The notes beneath the pieces were generated by a model. That model saw only the letters and a program-made list of their open reading frames with translations, was not told the DNA's origin and did no database searches. Source: an uncultured Prevotella sp. (lineage in GTDB: Bacteria; Bacteroidota; Bacteroidia; Bacteroidales; Bacteroidaceae). From it: DNA of 64,000 nt. The DNA lies in assembly GCA_902495455.1 (NCBI GenBank), contig CABUXJ010000002.1, positions 62,001 through 126,000 of the forward strand, given 5' to 3'. Within the stretch, counting starts at the first letter, position 1, and each line of letters begins with the position of its first letter. Positions 24,136-34,607 of the stretch are shown here, piece after piece. The translations under genes and the position numbers were made by a program.

Positions 24136-25248
24136 ATGATTATCACATTCGACAGATTTGTCCGATGGTTGCTCGGCGGGTTGCTGGCTGCCGCCATCAT
24201 ATATACGGCAAACTATCTCAGCAACGTGTTGCTGCCGTTCTTCGTCGCATGGCTGCTGGCTTATCTGCTCTATCCGGCGGTGAGATTTGTGCAATATCGC
24301 ATGCACGTCCCCGGACGAATACCGTCAATCATAGTCACACTGCTCTTCCTCTTGGCCGTAATCGGCGGAATCGTCTATCTCATCATCCCACCGATGGTCG
24401 AACAGTTTGAACGGTTGGGGTACCTCGTCGGGCGGTATCTCCACGAGACGACAGATATAGCCAATTTCCCTGCCGCGATACAAAGATGGGTGGCTGAGAA
24501 CAAACGTACTTTAGAGGAACTCTTCCGTGACGACAGCTTCACTGACGCCATACGGCAGGCCATGCCGAAGATGTTTGCCCTGATAGGCAAAACGGCCAGC
24601 GTGATAATGAGCATCATCGCGTCGCTCATCACCCTGCTCTACATGTTTTTCATCCTGAAAGACTACGAAAAATTGGCCGACGGATTCATACGGCTCTTTC
24701 CGCAAAAGAGCCGCCCGTTCTGGCGGGCTCTCACGGACGATGTCGAACGCGAACTGAACAGTTATATCCGTGGCCAAAGCCTTGTGGCGCTGTGCATCGG
24801 AATACTCTGCTGTATAGGTTTCACCATCGTCGGCTTCCCGATGGCCATCGGTCTCGGTATAATGATCGGGCTGATGAGTCTCATCCCATACGTCCACACG
24901 CTCGCTCTGATACCTATAGTCTTTCTTTCGGCACTCAAGGCGGCTGACATGGGACAGAACTTCTGGATAATCCTCGCCTCGGCATTGGGCGTTTTTGCTG
25001 TTGTACAGGTGATTACCGACATGGTGCTCGTTCCAAAAATCATGGGTAAGGCAATGGGGCTTAATCCCGCCGTTCTGCTCCTCTCTCTGTCCGTATGGGG
25101 TTCACTCCTCGGTTTTCTCGGACTCATAATCGCCCTGCCACTGACCACATTGCTTATCGCCTACTACAAGCGCTATGTGACCAAGGAGGGTACAAATGTT
25201 CTGGCGTCTGACGCCGAAGGCACCACAGACACACAAAAAGAGAAATAG
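24136..25248 (+). CDS. AI-2E family transporter (PerM/YdiK-like)
   Basis: A roughly 370-residue inner-membrane protein with 7-8 hydrophobic segments, including an N-terminal pair (about 10-70), a central one (150-180), and a C-terminal cluster with GFPMAIGLGIMIGLMSLIPYVHTLALIP and PKIMGKAMGLNPAVLLLSLSVWGSLLGFLGLIIALPLTTL, signature of the family. Members export small molecules or act as sodium/proton antiporters; the substrate here is unknown. A GTG six bases upstream (24130) is an alternative start. Confidence 0.9.
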   Translation: MIITFDRFVRWLLGGLLAAAIIYTANYLSNVLLPFFVAWLLAYLLYPAVRFVQYRMHVPGRIPSIIVTLLFLLAVIGGIVYLIIPPMVEQFERLGYLVGRYLHETTDIANFPAAIQRWVAENKRTLEELFRDDSFTDAIRQAMPKMFALIGKTASVIMSIIASLITLLYMFFILKDYEKLADGFIRLFPQKSRPFWRALTDDVERELNSYIRGQSLVALCIGILCCIGFTIVGFPMAIGLGIMIGLMSLIPYVHTLALIPIVFLSALKAADMGQNFWIILASALGVFAVVQVITDMVLVPKIMGKAMGLNPAVLLLSLSVWGSLLGFLGLIIALPLTTLLIAYYKRYVTKEGTNVLASDAEGTTDTQKEK

Positions 25249-25323
25249 ATGAGGTGCAAAAGAGGCAAAAGAAAACAAAAAATGGGCAAAAATAGCCGTC
25301 AATTACAAATTATGCCGGAATAA

Positions 25324-25355
25324 TTTGGTCATATCAAAAAAACGCATTACCTTTG
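25324..25355 (+). promoter_or_regulatory. promoter of tRNA-Lys
   Basis: TTTG (25324-25327), 20 nt, TACCTTTG (25348-25355), full consensus, 29 nt before the tRNA. Confidence 0.8.
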
Positions 25356-25384
25356 CACTCGCTTTCCGAATATCGGATAGCCGG

Positions 25385-25457
25385 GATCCGTTAGCTCAGC
25401 TGGTAGAGCACAACACTTTTAATGTTGGGGTCTTGGGTTCGAGCCCCAAACGGATCA
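25385..25457 (+). tRNA. tRNA-Lys (TTT)
   Basis: Full cloverleaf: acceptor GATCCGT/ACGGATC, D stem GCTC/GAGC, anticodon loop CTTTTAA with TTT, T arm TTGGG-TTCGAGC-CCCAA. The discriminator A is followed by an encoded CCA (25458-25460). A GGTCTTC...GAGGGCC-T8 stretch after it (25467-25500) probably terminates transcription. The rest of the gap to 25810 is AT-rich leader. Confidence 0.96.
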
Positions 25458-25731
25458 CCAAAGAAGGTCTTCAGCAATGAGGGCCTTTTTTCTTTTTTTT
25501 ATCCCATCGGTTGCTGTTGAAATAGAGTTTGTTTGAAGTTGAAATGCTTCACGCCAACTTTTGTCCCGCTTATATATAATATTAGGTGTATCCCGCTTGC
25601 TGCCTCGTCACGGCTTTTTATTTCGCAGACGTCCTGCTGTATTTTTATTCAATTTAAAAACAAAATGTCAATATATCTTTCAAATTATCGGAACAAACTG
25701 CATAAATTTTGCAAAAATTGCTGTTATTGTG

Positions 25732-25761
25732 TTGTAATATAAAAAAAAATGCTTAACTTTG
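25732..25761 (+). promoter_or_regulatory. promoter of the SusC/SusD operon
   Basis: TTG (25732-25734), 19 nt, TAACTTTG (25754-25761), 49 nt before susC. No sigma/anti-sigma or hybrid sensor regulator gene is adjacent. Confidence 0.65.
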
Positions 25762-25810
25762 CAAGTTGTAATTTGATATTTATTTCCTAAAAGTAATTAA
25801 GAGAGTATTT

Positions 25811-28800
25811 ATGGAGAAAAGATTAACCATGATTTTGGCATGCCTGTTCCTGTCGATAGGAATGGCATTGGCCCAAACAAAGGTGACAGGAACCGTGATA
25901 TCTCAGGATGACGGCCAGCCGATTATCGGAGCTTCGATAATACCGGTTGGGTCAAAGACGGGAACCGTTACCAACATCGATGGCCATTTCACCCTGACCG
26001 TGCCTGCGGGCAAAAAGATTCAGGTGAGCTACATCGGAATGGTGACACAGACCCTGACACCTAAGGCAAACATGAAAATCACTTTGCAGTCGGATTCCCA
26101 CACTCTGGGTGACGTCGTGGTGACGGGTATGCAGAAGATGGACAAGCGTCTGTTTACGGGAGCTGCGACAAAGATCAGCGCCGAGGATGCGAAACTGAGC
26201 GGTGTGGCTGATATCAGCCGTTCGCTCGAAGGCCGTGCGGCCGGCGTGTCGGTACAGAATGTATCGGGTACGTTTGGTACGGCGCCGAAAATTCGTGTGC
26301 GTGGTGCAACGTCAATCTATGGCTCGTCCAAACCTCTTTGGGTTGTTGACGGTGTCATTATGGAAGATATTGCGGACGTTAGCGCTGACGAACTTTCCTC
26401 CGGAGATGCCTCTACGCTTATCTCAAGTGCCATCGCCGGACTTAACTCCGATGACATTGAGAGCTTCAATATCTTGAAGGACGGTTCGGCCACATCTATA
26501 TATGGTGCGCGCGCGATGGCCGGTGTGATTGTCATCACGACAAAAAAAGGTAAGGCCGGACAGGCTCGCATCAACTACACTGGTGAGTACACCATGCGTC
26601 TCAAGCCGAGCTACAGCCAGTTCAATATTATGAATTCGCAAGATCAGATGTCTGTCTATCAGGAAATCCAGCAGAAGGGTTACCTAAATTATGCAACGGT
26701 CAGCAATGCTGCTGATGCCGGTGTGTATGGAAAGATGTATGAGCTGATTTCTACATACAATGCTACAAACGGTCAATTCGGTTTGGTCAACTCTGATGCG
26801 GCTAAAGCATCTTATCTGCGCGCTGCTGAATATCGCAATACAGACTGGTTTGACCTGCTCTTCTCAAACAGCATCCAGCACCAGCACTCTATAAGTATTT
26901 CAAGCGGTACGGAGAAGGCTTCGACTTATGCATCTATCTCAGCTATGTATGATCCGGGATGGACGAAATCAAGCAAGGTGGAGCGATATACAGCCAACTT
27001 GAACACGACTTACAATCTGTCGAAGAAGGTGACGGCCACTCTTATCAGCAACGCGAGCTATCGTAAGCAAGAGGCTCCGGGTACGCTGTCGAGCGACATT
27101 GACGCCGTTTCCGGAGAGGTGAAGCGTGATTTCGATATCAACCCGTATTCATTTGCCATGAATACGTCACGCTGCCTTGATCCCAACGAGTTTTACACAC
27201 GCAACTACGCTCCGTTCAATATCTTTCACGAATTGGAAAGCAACTATATCGACCTCAACGTCTTCGACTTCCGTCTGCAGGGAGAGGTAAAGTATAAGCC
27301 GATAACGAAGGTCGAATTGTCGGTGCTCGGTGCAGTCAAGTATTCGGCATCCACACAAGAGCACAATATTCTCGATGACTCAAACCAGGCGATGGCTTAT
27401 CGTGCGATGCCGACATCGACAATTCGCGACAAGAACCCGTTGCTCTATACAGACCCGGACAATGTTTATGCCCTGCCTATCTCGATTCTGCCCAATGGCG
27501 GTATCTATGAGAGCACATCGCGTAACATGATAGGTAAGGACTTCCGATTCTCTGTCAATTATAACGACGTGTGGAAGGATATACACATCTTCAACTTCTA
27601 TGGTGGTATGGAGGTTAACTCTATTGACCGTCATTCAAATTGGTTCCGCGGCTGGGGTATGCAATACTCTATGGGTGAAGTGGCCCATTATGCTTATCAG
27701 GCATTTAAGAAAGGTCTTGAGGACAATACGGACTATTTCACACTGACCAACACACGTGAGCGCTCAGTGGCTTACTTCGCCAACGCCAACTATTCTTACA
27801 AGGGCCGTTATGCACTCAACGGAACATTGCGTTATGAGGGAACCAACAAACTCGGTAAGAGCCGTAGTGCACGTTGGTTGCCGACGTGGAATATCTCAGC
27901 TTCTTGGAATGCGCATGAAGAGTCGTTTTGGAAATCTCTGTCCAATATTATCTCAACCGCTTCTCTGAAATTGAGCTATTCGCTGACAGCTGACCGTGGT
28001 CCGTCGAATGTGACCAACAGCGTCGTAGTCATACAGAGCGATAATCCTTGGCGTCCATTCGCTTCTGCAAAGGAAACAGCCTTGTATATATCTCAGTTGG
28101 CCAATGAGGATCTTACCTACGAAAAGAAGCATGAGTTCAATGTCGGTGTAAGTCTTGGATTCCTCAACAACCGTATTAATTTTGAGGCAGATTGGTACAC
28201 TCGTAACAACTATGACCTGATTGGTATCGCAACGACAGCGGGTGTCGGTGGTGAAGTCCAGAAGTACGGTAATATCGCGACGATGAAGTCAAATGGTATT
28301 GAATTGTCTCTGTCGACAACCAATATCAAGACCAAAGACTTCTCCTGGAATACCAACTTCATATATTCGCACACGCACAATGAGGTAACGGATTTGAAGA
28401 CTTCAAAGCGAATGATTGACCTTATCTCAGGAAACGGTTTCGCTATGGAGGGTTATCCCGTGAGAAGTTTGTTCTCAATCCAGTTCAAGGGACTCAACAA
28501 TGAGGGTCTGCCCACATTCCTTGATCAGGATGGCGAGATTTCAACGACCGGTGTTTACTTCCAGACTTCTGATGAGGAGAAATTGAAGAATTGTCTCGTC
28601 TATTCAGGCAGCATAGATCCGACAGACGTTGGTTCACTCGGGAACGTGTTCAAGTATAAGAATCTTGCACTGAACGTGTTCATCACATACTCATTTGGTA
28701 ATGTTGTCCGTCTTGATCCAGTGTTCTCAAAGTCATACAGCGACCTTGACTCAACACCTAAAGAGTTTAACAACCGTTGGGTAGTACCCGGTGACGAGAA

Positions 28801-29134
28801 GTTTACAACCGTTCCTGTTATCGCTTCCCAGCGTCAGAATAAGAACGACAGCAACTTGAGCTATGCTTACAACGCATACAACTATTCTACGGAACGTGTT
28901 GCCAAGGGAGACTTTATCCGTATGAAGGAAATCTCACTCAGTTATGAATTCCCGAAGAGCATCGTGACTCCGTTGACTCTCAACAGCATGAGTCTCAAAT
29001 TGCAGGCGACCAACTTGTTCCTGATTTATGCAGACAAGAAACTGAACGGTCAGGATCCGGAATTCTTCAATACCGGTGGTGTGGCCATGCCTCTTTCACG
29101 TCAGTTCACTCTTACGCTGAAGTTGGGAATCTAA
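25811..29134 (+). CDS. SusC/RagA-family TonB-dependent outer-membrane transporter
   Basis: A 1107-residue transporter: signal peptide (1-21), a carboxypeptidase-regulatory-like beta domain (about 24-98, VTGTVISQDDGQPIIGASI, HFTLTVPAGKKIQVSYIGM), a plug domain (about 105-230, with the SusC signature GVADISRSLEGRAAGVSV and the ILKDGSATSIYGARAMAGVIVITTK block), then a 22-strand barrel ending FTLTLKLGI. Energised by TonB, it imports a ligand captured by the lipoprotein encoded next. First gene of a five-gene operon. The cargo is unknown; no polysaccharide-degrading genes are present, so peptides or proteins fit better than glycans. Confidence 0.97.
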   Translation: MEKRLTMILACLFLSIGMALAQTKVTGTVISQDDGQPIIGASIIPVGSKTGTVTNIDGHFTLTVPAGKKIQVSYIGMVTQTLTPKANMKITLQSDSHTLGDVVVTGMQKMDKRLFTGAATKISAEDAKLSGVADISRSLEGRAAGVSVQNVSGTFGTAPKIRVRGATSIYGSSKPLWVVDGVIMEDIADVSADELSSGDASTLISSAIAGLNSDDIESFNILKDGSATSIYGARAMAGVIVITTKKGKAGQARINYTGEYTMRLKPSYSQFNIMNSQDQMSVYQEIQQKGYLNYATVSNAADAGVYGKMYELISTYNATNGQFGLVNSDAAKASYLRAAEYRNTDWFDLLFSNSIQHQHSISISSGTEKASTYASISAMYDPGWTKSSKVERYTANLNTTYNLSKKVTATLISNASYRKQEAPGTLSSDIDAVSGEVKRDFDINPYSFAMNTSRCLDPNEFYTRNYAPFNIFHELESNYIDLNVFDFRLQGEVKYKPITKVELSVLGAVKYSASTQEHNILDDSNQAMAYRAMPTSTIRDKNPLLYTDPDNVYALPISILPNGGIYESTSRNMIGKDFRFSVNYNDVWKDIHIFNFYGGMEVNSIDRHSNWFRGWGMQYSMGEVAHYAYQAFKKGLEDNTDYFTLTNTRERSVAYFANANYSYKGRYALNGTLRYEGTNKLGKSRSARWLPTWNISASWNAHEESFWKSLSNIISTASLKLSYSLTADRGPSNVTNSVVVIQSDNPWRPFASAKETALYISQLANEDLTYEKKHEFNVGVSLGFLNNRINFEADWYTRNNYDLIGIATTAGVGGEVQKYGNIATMKSNGIELSLSTTNIKTKDFSWNTNFIYSHTHNEVTDLKTSKRMIDLISGNGFAMEGYPVRSLFSIQFKGLNNEGLPTFLDQDGEISTTGVYFQTSDEEKLKNCLVYSGSIDPTDVGSLGNVFKYKNLALNVFITYSFGNVVRLDPVFSKSYSDLDSTPKEFNNRWVVPGDEKFTTVPVIASQRQNKNDSNLSYAYNAYNYSTERVAKGDFIRMKEISLSYEFPKSIVTPLTLNSMSLKLQATNLFLIYADKKLNGQDPEFFNTGGVAMPLSRQFTLTLKLGI

Positions 29135-29160
29135 TATTTAATAATTAATCATCTAACGAA

Positions 29161-30903
29161 ATGAAGAAGTATTATATAAATATATGTATGTTTGCATTGG
29201 CTGCATTGGGCATGTCTTCTTGTGGTGACGACTTTCTCGATGAGATGCCAGACAACCGTACAGAGATAGACACCGAGGAGAAGGCCGTGTCCATGCTTGT
29301 CTCAGCTTATCCCACGTGCGATTACGGTGTCGTTACCGAGCTTTCGTCAGACAATGTTGACGATATGGGTGAGAAAAATCCGTATTCGGATCGCTTTTTC
29401 GATCAAGCTTACCATTGGGTGGACCTCACGGAAACTTCTAACGATGACTTGGAAAGCTTTTGGGAGAAGTCATACAATGCAATCGCTGTAGCAAATGAAG
29501 TGCTTGCGTCAATGGATAAAATTGCGCAAAATGGCGGAACGCAGGCCAAGATGGACCAGATTAAGGCAGAGGCTTTGATTAGCCGTGCATACAACCACTT
29601 TATGTTGCTCAACGTTTTTGCAAAGCATTACAACAAGGCAACGGCAAATACAGACCTTGGCATCACCTATATGACTGAGCCCGAAGTGACTGTTAATCCG
29701 GCGTACAGCCGTCAAAGCGTAGCGGAATGTTACAGTCTCATCGAGAAGGACATCGAGGCGGCGCTGCCGATGATAGGTGAGTCCTATATGACGGTCCCCA
29801 AATATCACTTCAACAAGCGTGCCGCTTACGCTTTCGCCGCCCGCTTCTATCTCTATTATGAGAAGTGGGACAAGGTCATCACTTGCGCCGAGCAGGTGCT
29901 TGGAGCCAATCCCCGCACGATGCTTCGTGATTATGAGGCAATGTCAAAGATGACTCAGGAGATTGACGCCATCACCCAGCATTATATAGACCATACTCTC
30001 AACTGCAACCTCTTGCTGATACCTACTTATTCATACAAAGGTATTTTTGTTGGTCCTTACTCCTTGTTCAAGCGTTATGTTCACTGTCCTTACATCGATA
30101 ACAATGAGACACTCAGCGCCAAGCATGCTTGGGGAGGTACAAACTATTATATGGGCGTGAAGAAGTATAGTGCAACCAACTTGAACATTGACATACTTTG
30201 GAAAGTTCCTAGCATGTTTGAGTACACGGATGCCGTTGCCGGTATCGGTTTCTACCATAGCGTGGCAACGGAGTTGACCTGCGACGAGACCCTCATCGAC
30301 CGCGCCGAGGCTTACATTATGCTGAAAGAGTATGACAAGGCTTGCGCAGATATGAACATATGGCTGCACAACATTTCAAAAAGTCGTACCGAAATGACTC
30401 CGGAGATGATAACCACTTTCTATCAGGGTATCGACTATTCTTATGACGATGTGCAGAAGGATGACGAAGGTAATCCCGTATTGGACGAAAGCGGAAACAA
30501 AATCATCAAGCACAAGGCTGTCGCTACTTCGACAATCAAGAAGCATCTAAATCCTGCGTTTGTCATCGGAGAAGAAGGTTCTGTGCAGGAGTGCATGCTC
30601 CAATGTGTGCTCAACGTGCGCCGTATCCAGACAATGCATGAGGGCAAGAGATGGTTTGACATCAAGCGTTACGGTATCGAAATACCGCGCCGTGTGATGA
30701 ATACGGCAGGTAATCCGGTTCGCGCTTACGACTGGTTGACTGTTGACGATGAGCGTCGTGCATTGCAGATTCCGACAAAGAGTATTTCTGCCGATTATAT
30801 GCCGAACCCGCGCGGTGAGACAACACGGACTCCCGACCTTGCCAGTGATGGAATCGGTGGCGCGATGGTTCCCGAGAGTAAGAATAATGATACATCTATG
30901 TAG
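29161..30903 (+). CDS. SusD/RagB-family nutrient-binding lipoprotein
   Basis: A 580-residue surface lipoprotein with Cys21 in MSSCGDD, followed by DDFLDEMPDNRTEID, the usual SusD start. TPR-like helices (for example AEALISRAYNHFMLLNVFAKHY, residues about 140-165, and LIDRAEAYIMLKEYDKAC) and the C-terminal LNVRRIQTMHEGKRWFDIKRYGI motif are conserved in SusD proteins. It forms a lid over the SusC barrel. 26 bp downstream of susC. Confidence 0.97.
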   Translation: MKKYYINICMFALAALGMSSCGDDFLDEMPDNRTEIDTEEKAVSMLVSAYPTCDYGVVTELSSDNVDDMGEKNPYSDRFFDQAYHWVDLTETSNDDLESFWEKSYNAIAVANEVLASMDKIAQNGGTQAKMDQIKAEALISRAYNHFMLLNVFAKHYNKATANTDLGITYMTEPEVTVNPAYSRQSVAECYSLIEKDIEAALPMIGESYMTVPKYHFNKRAAYAFAARFYLYYEKWDKVITCAEQVLGANPRTMLRDYEAMSKMTQEIDAITQHYIDHTLNCNLLLIPTYSYKGIFVGPYSLFKRYVHCPYIDNNETLSAKHAWGGTNYYMGVKKYSATNLNIDILWKVPSMFEYTDAVAGIGFYHSVATELTCDETLIDRAEAYIMLKEYDKACADMNIWLHNISKSRTEMTPEMITTFYQGIDYSYDDVQKDDEGNPVLDESGNKIIKHKAVATSTIKKHLNPAFVIGEEGSVQECMLQCVLNVRRIQTMHEGKRWFDIKRYGIEIPRRVMNTAGNPVRAYDWLTVDDERRALQIPTKSISADYMPNPRGETTRTPDLASDGIGGAMVPESKNNDTSM

Positions 30904-30924
30904 AACAAGAAAGCTGTTAGAACA

Positions 30925-31893
30925 ATGAAGATACAAAAAGTTATATATGGCATTTTGCTTGCCGCTTCTTCTGTTGTTGCCGTAAGTTGTTCGGACGACA
31001 ACAAACTCGACGATGAGAGCTGTATTATAGTGACGACGAAGGAGCAAAATGACTTCGATCGTTGGCTCCAGGCAAACTATGTAGAGCCTTATAATATCAC
31101 ATTCAAGTATCGTTATGAGGAGATAGAGTCAGACTTCGACTACTATACAGTGCCCGCAGATATGGAGCAGGCTATACAGATGGCCCACGTTGTGAAGTAC
31201 ATCTGTATGGAGGCCTACGACGAAGTAGCCGGACCGGATTTCACACGCGCCTACTTCCCGAAGGAGTTTTATCTTATCGGCGAATGGGAGTACCGCAACA
31301 ACGGCGAGTTCATTCTCGGTACGGCCGAAGGCGGTAAGAAGATACTTCTCTCCGGTATCAACTACTTCAATCAGTATAAGACCAGCATGGCGAACTTGAC
31401 ACATTATTATCTCAAGACCATCCATCATGAGTTCACACACATCCTTAACCAAACGAAGGAAATGCCTGTAGACTTCCAATACGTTACCGGTACCGATTAT
31501 GTCGGCGGTAGCTGGAGTGATCCGCCATACAATGGCATTGACGAGAATGCCGGCCGGGTCAACAACTGGTACTACGGTCACGGTTTCATCAGCGACTATG
31601 CACAGCAAGAATATGCCGAGGACTTCGCCGAGATGGTTTCCATCTATGTTTGCTATCCGGAGTCTCACTGGCAGGAAATCCTTGCCAATGCCCGCAATGG
31701 CTATACAGCCACGGACGGAACAAAAGTCGATGTCGATTGTTCCGCATTGCTGGAGGCCAAGCTCTCTATCGTGAAGAATTATATGCGTGACAGCTGGAAT
31801 ATTGACCTCGACGAGTTGCGTGATGTGATACAGCGCCGTTCCGCCGAGATTGAAGCCGGCAAAGTTGATCTCATGGATCTGACGGTGCAGTAA
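30925..31893 (+). CDS. surface zinc-dependent metallopeptidase lipoprotein (Peptidase_Mx1-like)
   Basis: A 322-residue lipoprotein (Cys22 in AVSCSDD). Zinc-binding HEFTH lies at residues 168-172, and EYAEDFAEM at about 229-237 supplies the likely third ligand, giving a gluzincin-type site. This matches the putative zinc-binding metallopeptidases that accompany SusC/D pairs in Bacteroidota. By position it should trim peptides or proteins at the cell surface before import. Third gene of the operon, 21 bp after susD. Confidence 0.85.
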   Translation: MKIQKVIYGILLAASSVVAVSCSDDNKLDDESCIIVTTKEQNDFDRWLQANYVEPYNITFKYRYEEIESDFDYYTVPADMEQAIQMAHVVKYICMEAYDEVAGPDFTRAYFPKEFYLIGEWEYRNNGEFILGTAEGGKKILLSGINYFNQYKTSMANLTHYYLKTIHHEFTHILNQTKEMPVDFQYVTGTDYVGGSWSDPPYNGIDENAGRVNNWYYGHGFISDYAQQEYAEDFAEMVSIYVCYPESHWQEILANARNGYTATDGTKVDVDCSALLEAKLSIVKNYMRDSWNIDLDELRDVIQRRSAEIEAGKVDLMDLTVQ

Positions 31894-31970
31894 TAACGCC
31901 GGAAGATTGCTTTGACGACGAATGTTACTAATAACGACGAAAGACGTTAATAAAGACAAAGAGAACTATT

Positions 31971-33443
31971 ATGAATAAGATAAATAAACTGACTTTAATG
32001 CTGCTTGCAGCTCTTACGCTGTCGTTGCAGTCGTGTCTGAAAGACGATGACGAGGTCTTTGGTAATTCCGCGACGGAGCGAATGACCCAATATTTGGGCA
32101 ATGCCCGTGAGACACTTCTTTCCTCGGAGTATGGATGGATTATGGAGATGTATCCGGAGGAAAATCAAGGTTACGGCGGTTACGCTTTCACTCTCAATTT
32201 CACTGAGGATAAGGTGACCGTACGTTCGGAACTTGCTCAGGACAACTCGACCGCCGACGAAATCACTTCTCTGTGGACATTGACCAATGACAATGGTCCG
32301 GTGTTTACCATTGATACCTACAACGAACTGTTCCATTTCTTTTCAACCCCGTGGCAGGACCTTGGCGGTAGCGGTTACGAGGCATATCAGGGAGAGTTTG
32401 AGTTTGTGATAATGGAAGTTACCGACAATATCATCACCCTCAAGGGAAAGAAGACCGGCAATATCCTTTATCTGCGTCGTCTGAACGAGCCGGCTTCGCA
32501 GTATCTGTCGAAACTCAACACGTTGGCTTCACAGTTCATTGTCAACGGACTATACACCAAGTTAGGAGAGCATAGAGCAATAAATGCCGAGATTGACAAT
32601 GACGCTCGCCAGATGATGTTCATAGATGCAGATACGACATTTGTTGATGAGAACAACTACACAATCAAAGCCGATACGGCTGAAGTCGCCTTCACATATA
32701 CTGACAAAGGTCTCCGCCTTTATAAGGAAGTGAGCCTGGCCGGCAAGACTTTCGGCGAACTGCTTTATAATGAAGCCGCCTTGACAGTTGATGCTATCAA
32801 CAACGCCGGAAGCCAGGTGCTTTCTCTCGACTGCTTGCTGCCGAAGAACTATTTGTTCTATGATGAGATCCCGACGGGTGACTACACGCTCCGTTTCGGC
32901 ACCGGTGGACGTTATCGTTGCGATGTCACACTTGAGCAGACGGAGGACGGACGTGCCTTCTGGCTCTCCGGCATCAATGAGCGCTTCAAGGTGAGACTTG
33001 ATTATGTTCGTGCTACCGGAGCGCTGCAGATGGTTGCTCAGGAACTCAAGGATGTCCTCTATGAAGACGGTTACGTAATGTGGTGGTGTCCGCTGAGTGC
33101 CACTGCCGGTGATGGCAGCCGCTACTTCTCTTGGACTACCTCTATCGGTATGCTTGCCAACTGGAACGGACGCAGCAAGGAGAAACCCACTTTCGCTTTC
33201 TCCGACAATGGCCGATGGACCAGCTTCTCTGTTACGGCGTTTTTCCTCGCCGTATTCAGCGGCAGCGAACCGACATCCGACGGTTACGACCGTTATCGCT
33301 CCAACTATATGGATCCCATCTGGAATCTTGGCGGACGCCCGTCTATCAAGAAGGACGATCCCAATGATACTTCAGAGAATCCTGCACAGATTGAAGTCGC
33401 TCAGTCTATCTTAGAGAATCCCTATCAACTCGTAAAGAAATAA
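31971..33443 (+). CDS. DUF4302 domain lipoprotein
   Basis: A 490-residue lipoprotein with Cys22 in LQSCLKDDDEVF. The start of the mature part (RMTQYLGNARETLLSSEYGWIMEMYP, then GGYAFTLNFTEDKVTVRSE) is characteristic of DUF4302 proteins, which regularly follow SusC/SusD and the zinc peptidase. The body is beta-rich. Function unknown; surface ligand binding is likely from context. Confidence 0.8.
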   Translation: MNKINKLTLMLLAALTLSLQSCLKDDDEVFGNSATERMTQYLGNARETLLSSEYGWIMEMYPEENQGYGGYAFTLNFTEDKVTVRSELAQDNSTADEITSLWTLTNDNGPVFTIDTYNELFHFFSTPWQDLGGSGYEAYQGEFEFVIMEVTDNIITLKGKKTGNILYLRRLNEPASQYLSKLNTLASQFIVNGLYTKLGEHRAINAEIDNDARQMMFIDADTTFVDENNYTIKADTAEVAFTYTDKGLRLYKEVSLAGKTFGELLYNEAALTVDAINNAGSQVLSLDCLLPKNYLFYDEIPTGDYTLRFGTGGRYRCDVTLEQTEDGRAFWLSGINERFKVRLDYVRATGALQMVAQELKDVLYEDGYVMWWCPLSATAGDGSRYFSWTTSIGMLANWNGRSKEKPTFAFSDNGRWTSFSVTAFFLAVFSGSEPTSDGYDRYRSNYMDPIWNLGGRPSIKKDDPNDTSENPAQIEVAQSILENPYQLVKK

Positions 33444-33450
33444 AGACATT

Positions 33451-34506
33451 ATGATGAAGAATATATTTAATATCATCCTTGTGGCAGTGGCCGCTTTTGG
33501 CGTGACTGCTTGTTCTGATGATGACAATGAGGGTCGTTACAATAGTCCGTCGTCGGTTCAGGTTGCGACAGCAGATGTTCTTTTCGAGGCACGTGCGAGT
33601 GAGGGCACCATTACTTTCACGGCGCCGTCATCAGTGACTGTTACGAGCTCTGCCGATTGGTGTACAACGCGTCTTGACGGAAGCACTATTTTTGTCAAGG
33701 CCGAGACCAACGACCGTGTAGAGGGCCGTTCCGCCAAGATCACCATCAAGTGTGGAGCCGACTCAGCCAATGTCGTTGTGATACAGAAGGGCGTTATCTT
33801 CCGTTTCGCCAACGATGCCAATGCCTTTGCCGCCAAGAGCAATGAAGCCCAGACCGTAGCGGTCAACTTCACGGCAAATGTGGACGTTGAGCTTTCGTCA
33901 GAATCCGAATGGCTCAGACCCCATATCTCCGAAACCGAGGAAGGCGTGTTGCTGATTGATGTCGATGCCAATACGACAGGCCATGTGCGCCGCGGCAGTT
34001 TCACATGCAAGGCCGGAGGCTTTGTTTTTGAAGTTCCGTTCACACAGTATGACTTCGATCAGAATTTTGCAGGCAACGCCACGTTCTATTACACGGCATC
34101 ACAGACAGCCGGCTCGCGTGAGACATCTGCCGCAACAACCATCACAAAGACGGACATAACCGTCGATGGCTATAAGATACCGGTTGTCTTTGACGAGACA
34201 AGTTGCCGTTTCTATATCTATGCCGGCAACAAGGTAGGCACTTACAATGACCGTAATACCACCTACGATGTGGTCACGACAATCACTGACGGAGATTACA
34301 TTACGTGGAGCAACACGATTAGCATCACCGGCGAGGTGGCATGGAATGAAGAGACCCAGAAGACCGACATCCATTTTGTCGACAACGGTTCTTTCTCCGG
34401 CCGCACGGCTTTAGGCTTCAGCCTCTATCTTTTCAGCGGTGAGCCCAGTTCTTCCACTGCATACAGCGGTCTGCACTCTTATTTCAATGTGCGTCTTGAG
34501 AAATAA
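33451..34506 (+). CDS. BACON-domain lipoprotein
   Basis: A 351-residue lipoprotein with Cys21 in VTACSDDDN. Residues about 45-110 and 115-195 look like two BACON (Bacteroidetes-associated carbohydrate-binding often N-terminal) Ig-like repeats, with SSADWCTTRLDGSTIFVKAETN and SESEWLRPHISETEEGVLLIDVDAN. The rest is a beta-rich domain. BACON modules bind mucin-like or other ligands at the surface. Last gene of the uptake operon, 7 bp after its neighbour. Confidence 0.8.
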   Translation: MMKNIFNIILVAVAAFGVTACSDDDNEGRYNSPSSVQVATADVLFEARASEGTITFTAPSSVTVTSSADWCTTRLDGSTIFVKAETNDRVEGRSAKITIKCGADSANVVVIQKGVIFRFANDANAFAAKSNEAQTVAVNFTANVDVELSSESEWLRPHISETEEGVLLIDVDANTTGHVRRGSFTCKAGGFVFEVPFTQYDFDQNFAGNATFYYTASQTAGSRETSAATTITKTDITVDGYKIPVVFDETSCRFYIYAGNKVGTYNDRNTTYDVVTTITDGDYITWSNTISITGEVAWNEETQKTDIHFVDNGSFSGRTALGFSLYLFSGEPSSSTAYSGLHSYFNVRLEK

Positions 34507-34521
34507 AAACTATATGTGACT

Positions 34522-34567
34522 GATATTCCACATGTGAGAAACCGCAAGCCCTCGCATGTGGAATATC
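34522..34567. terminator. hairpin after the uptake operon
   Basis: Stem 34522-34538 with 34551-34567 (GATATTCCACATG plus an inner GAG/CTC extension). It is followed by AAAAGCG rather than a T-run, so it may stabilise the 3' end rather than terminate by itself. Confidence 0.5.
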
Positions 34568-34607
34568 AAAAGCGAAATATAATTATTAACAAAAAAATCA
34601 ATTGATT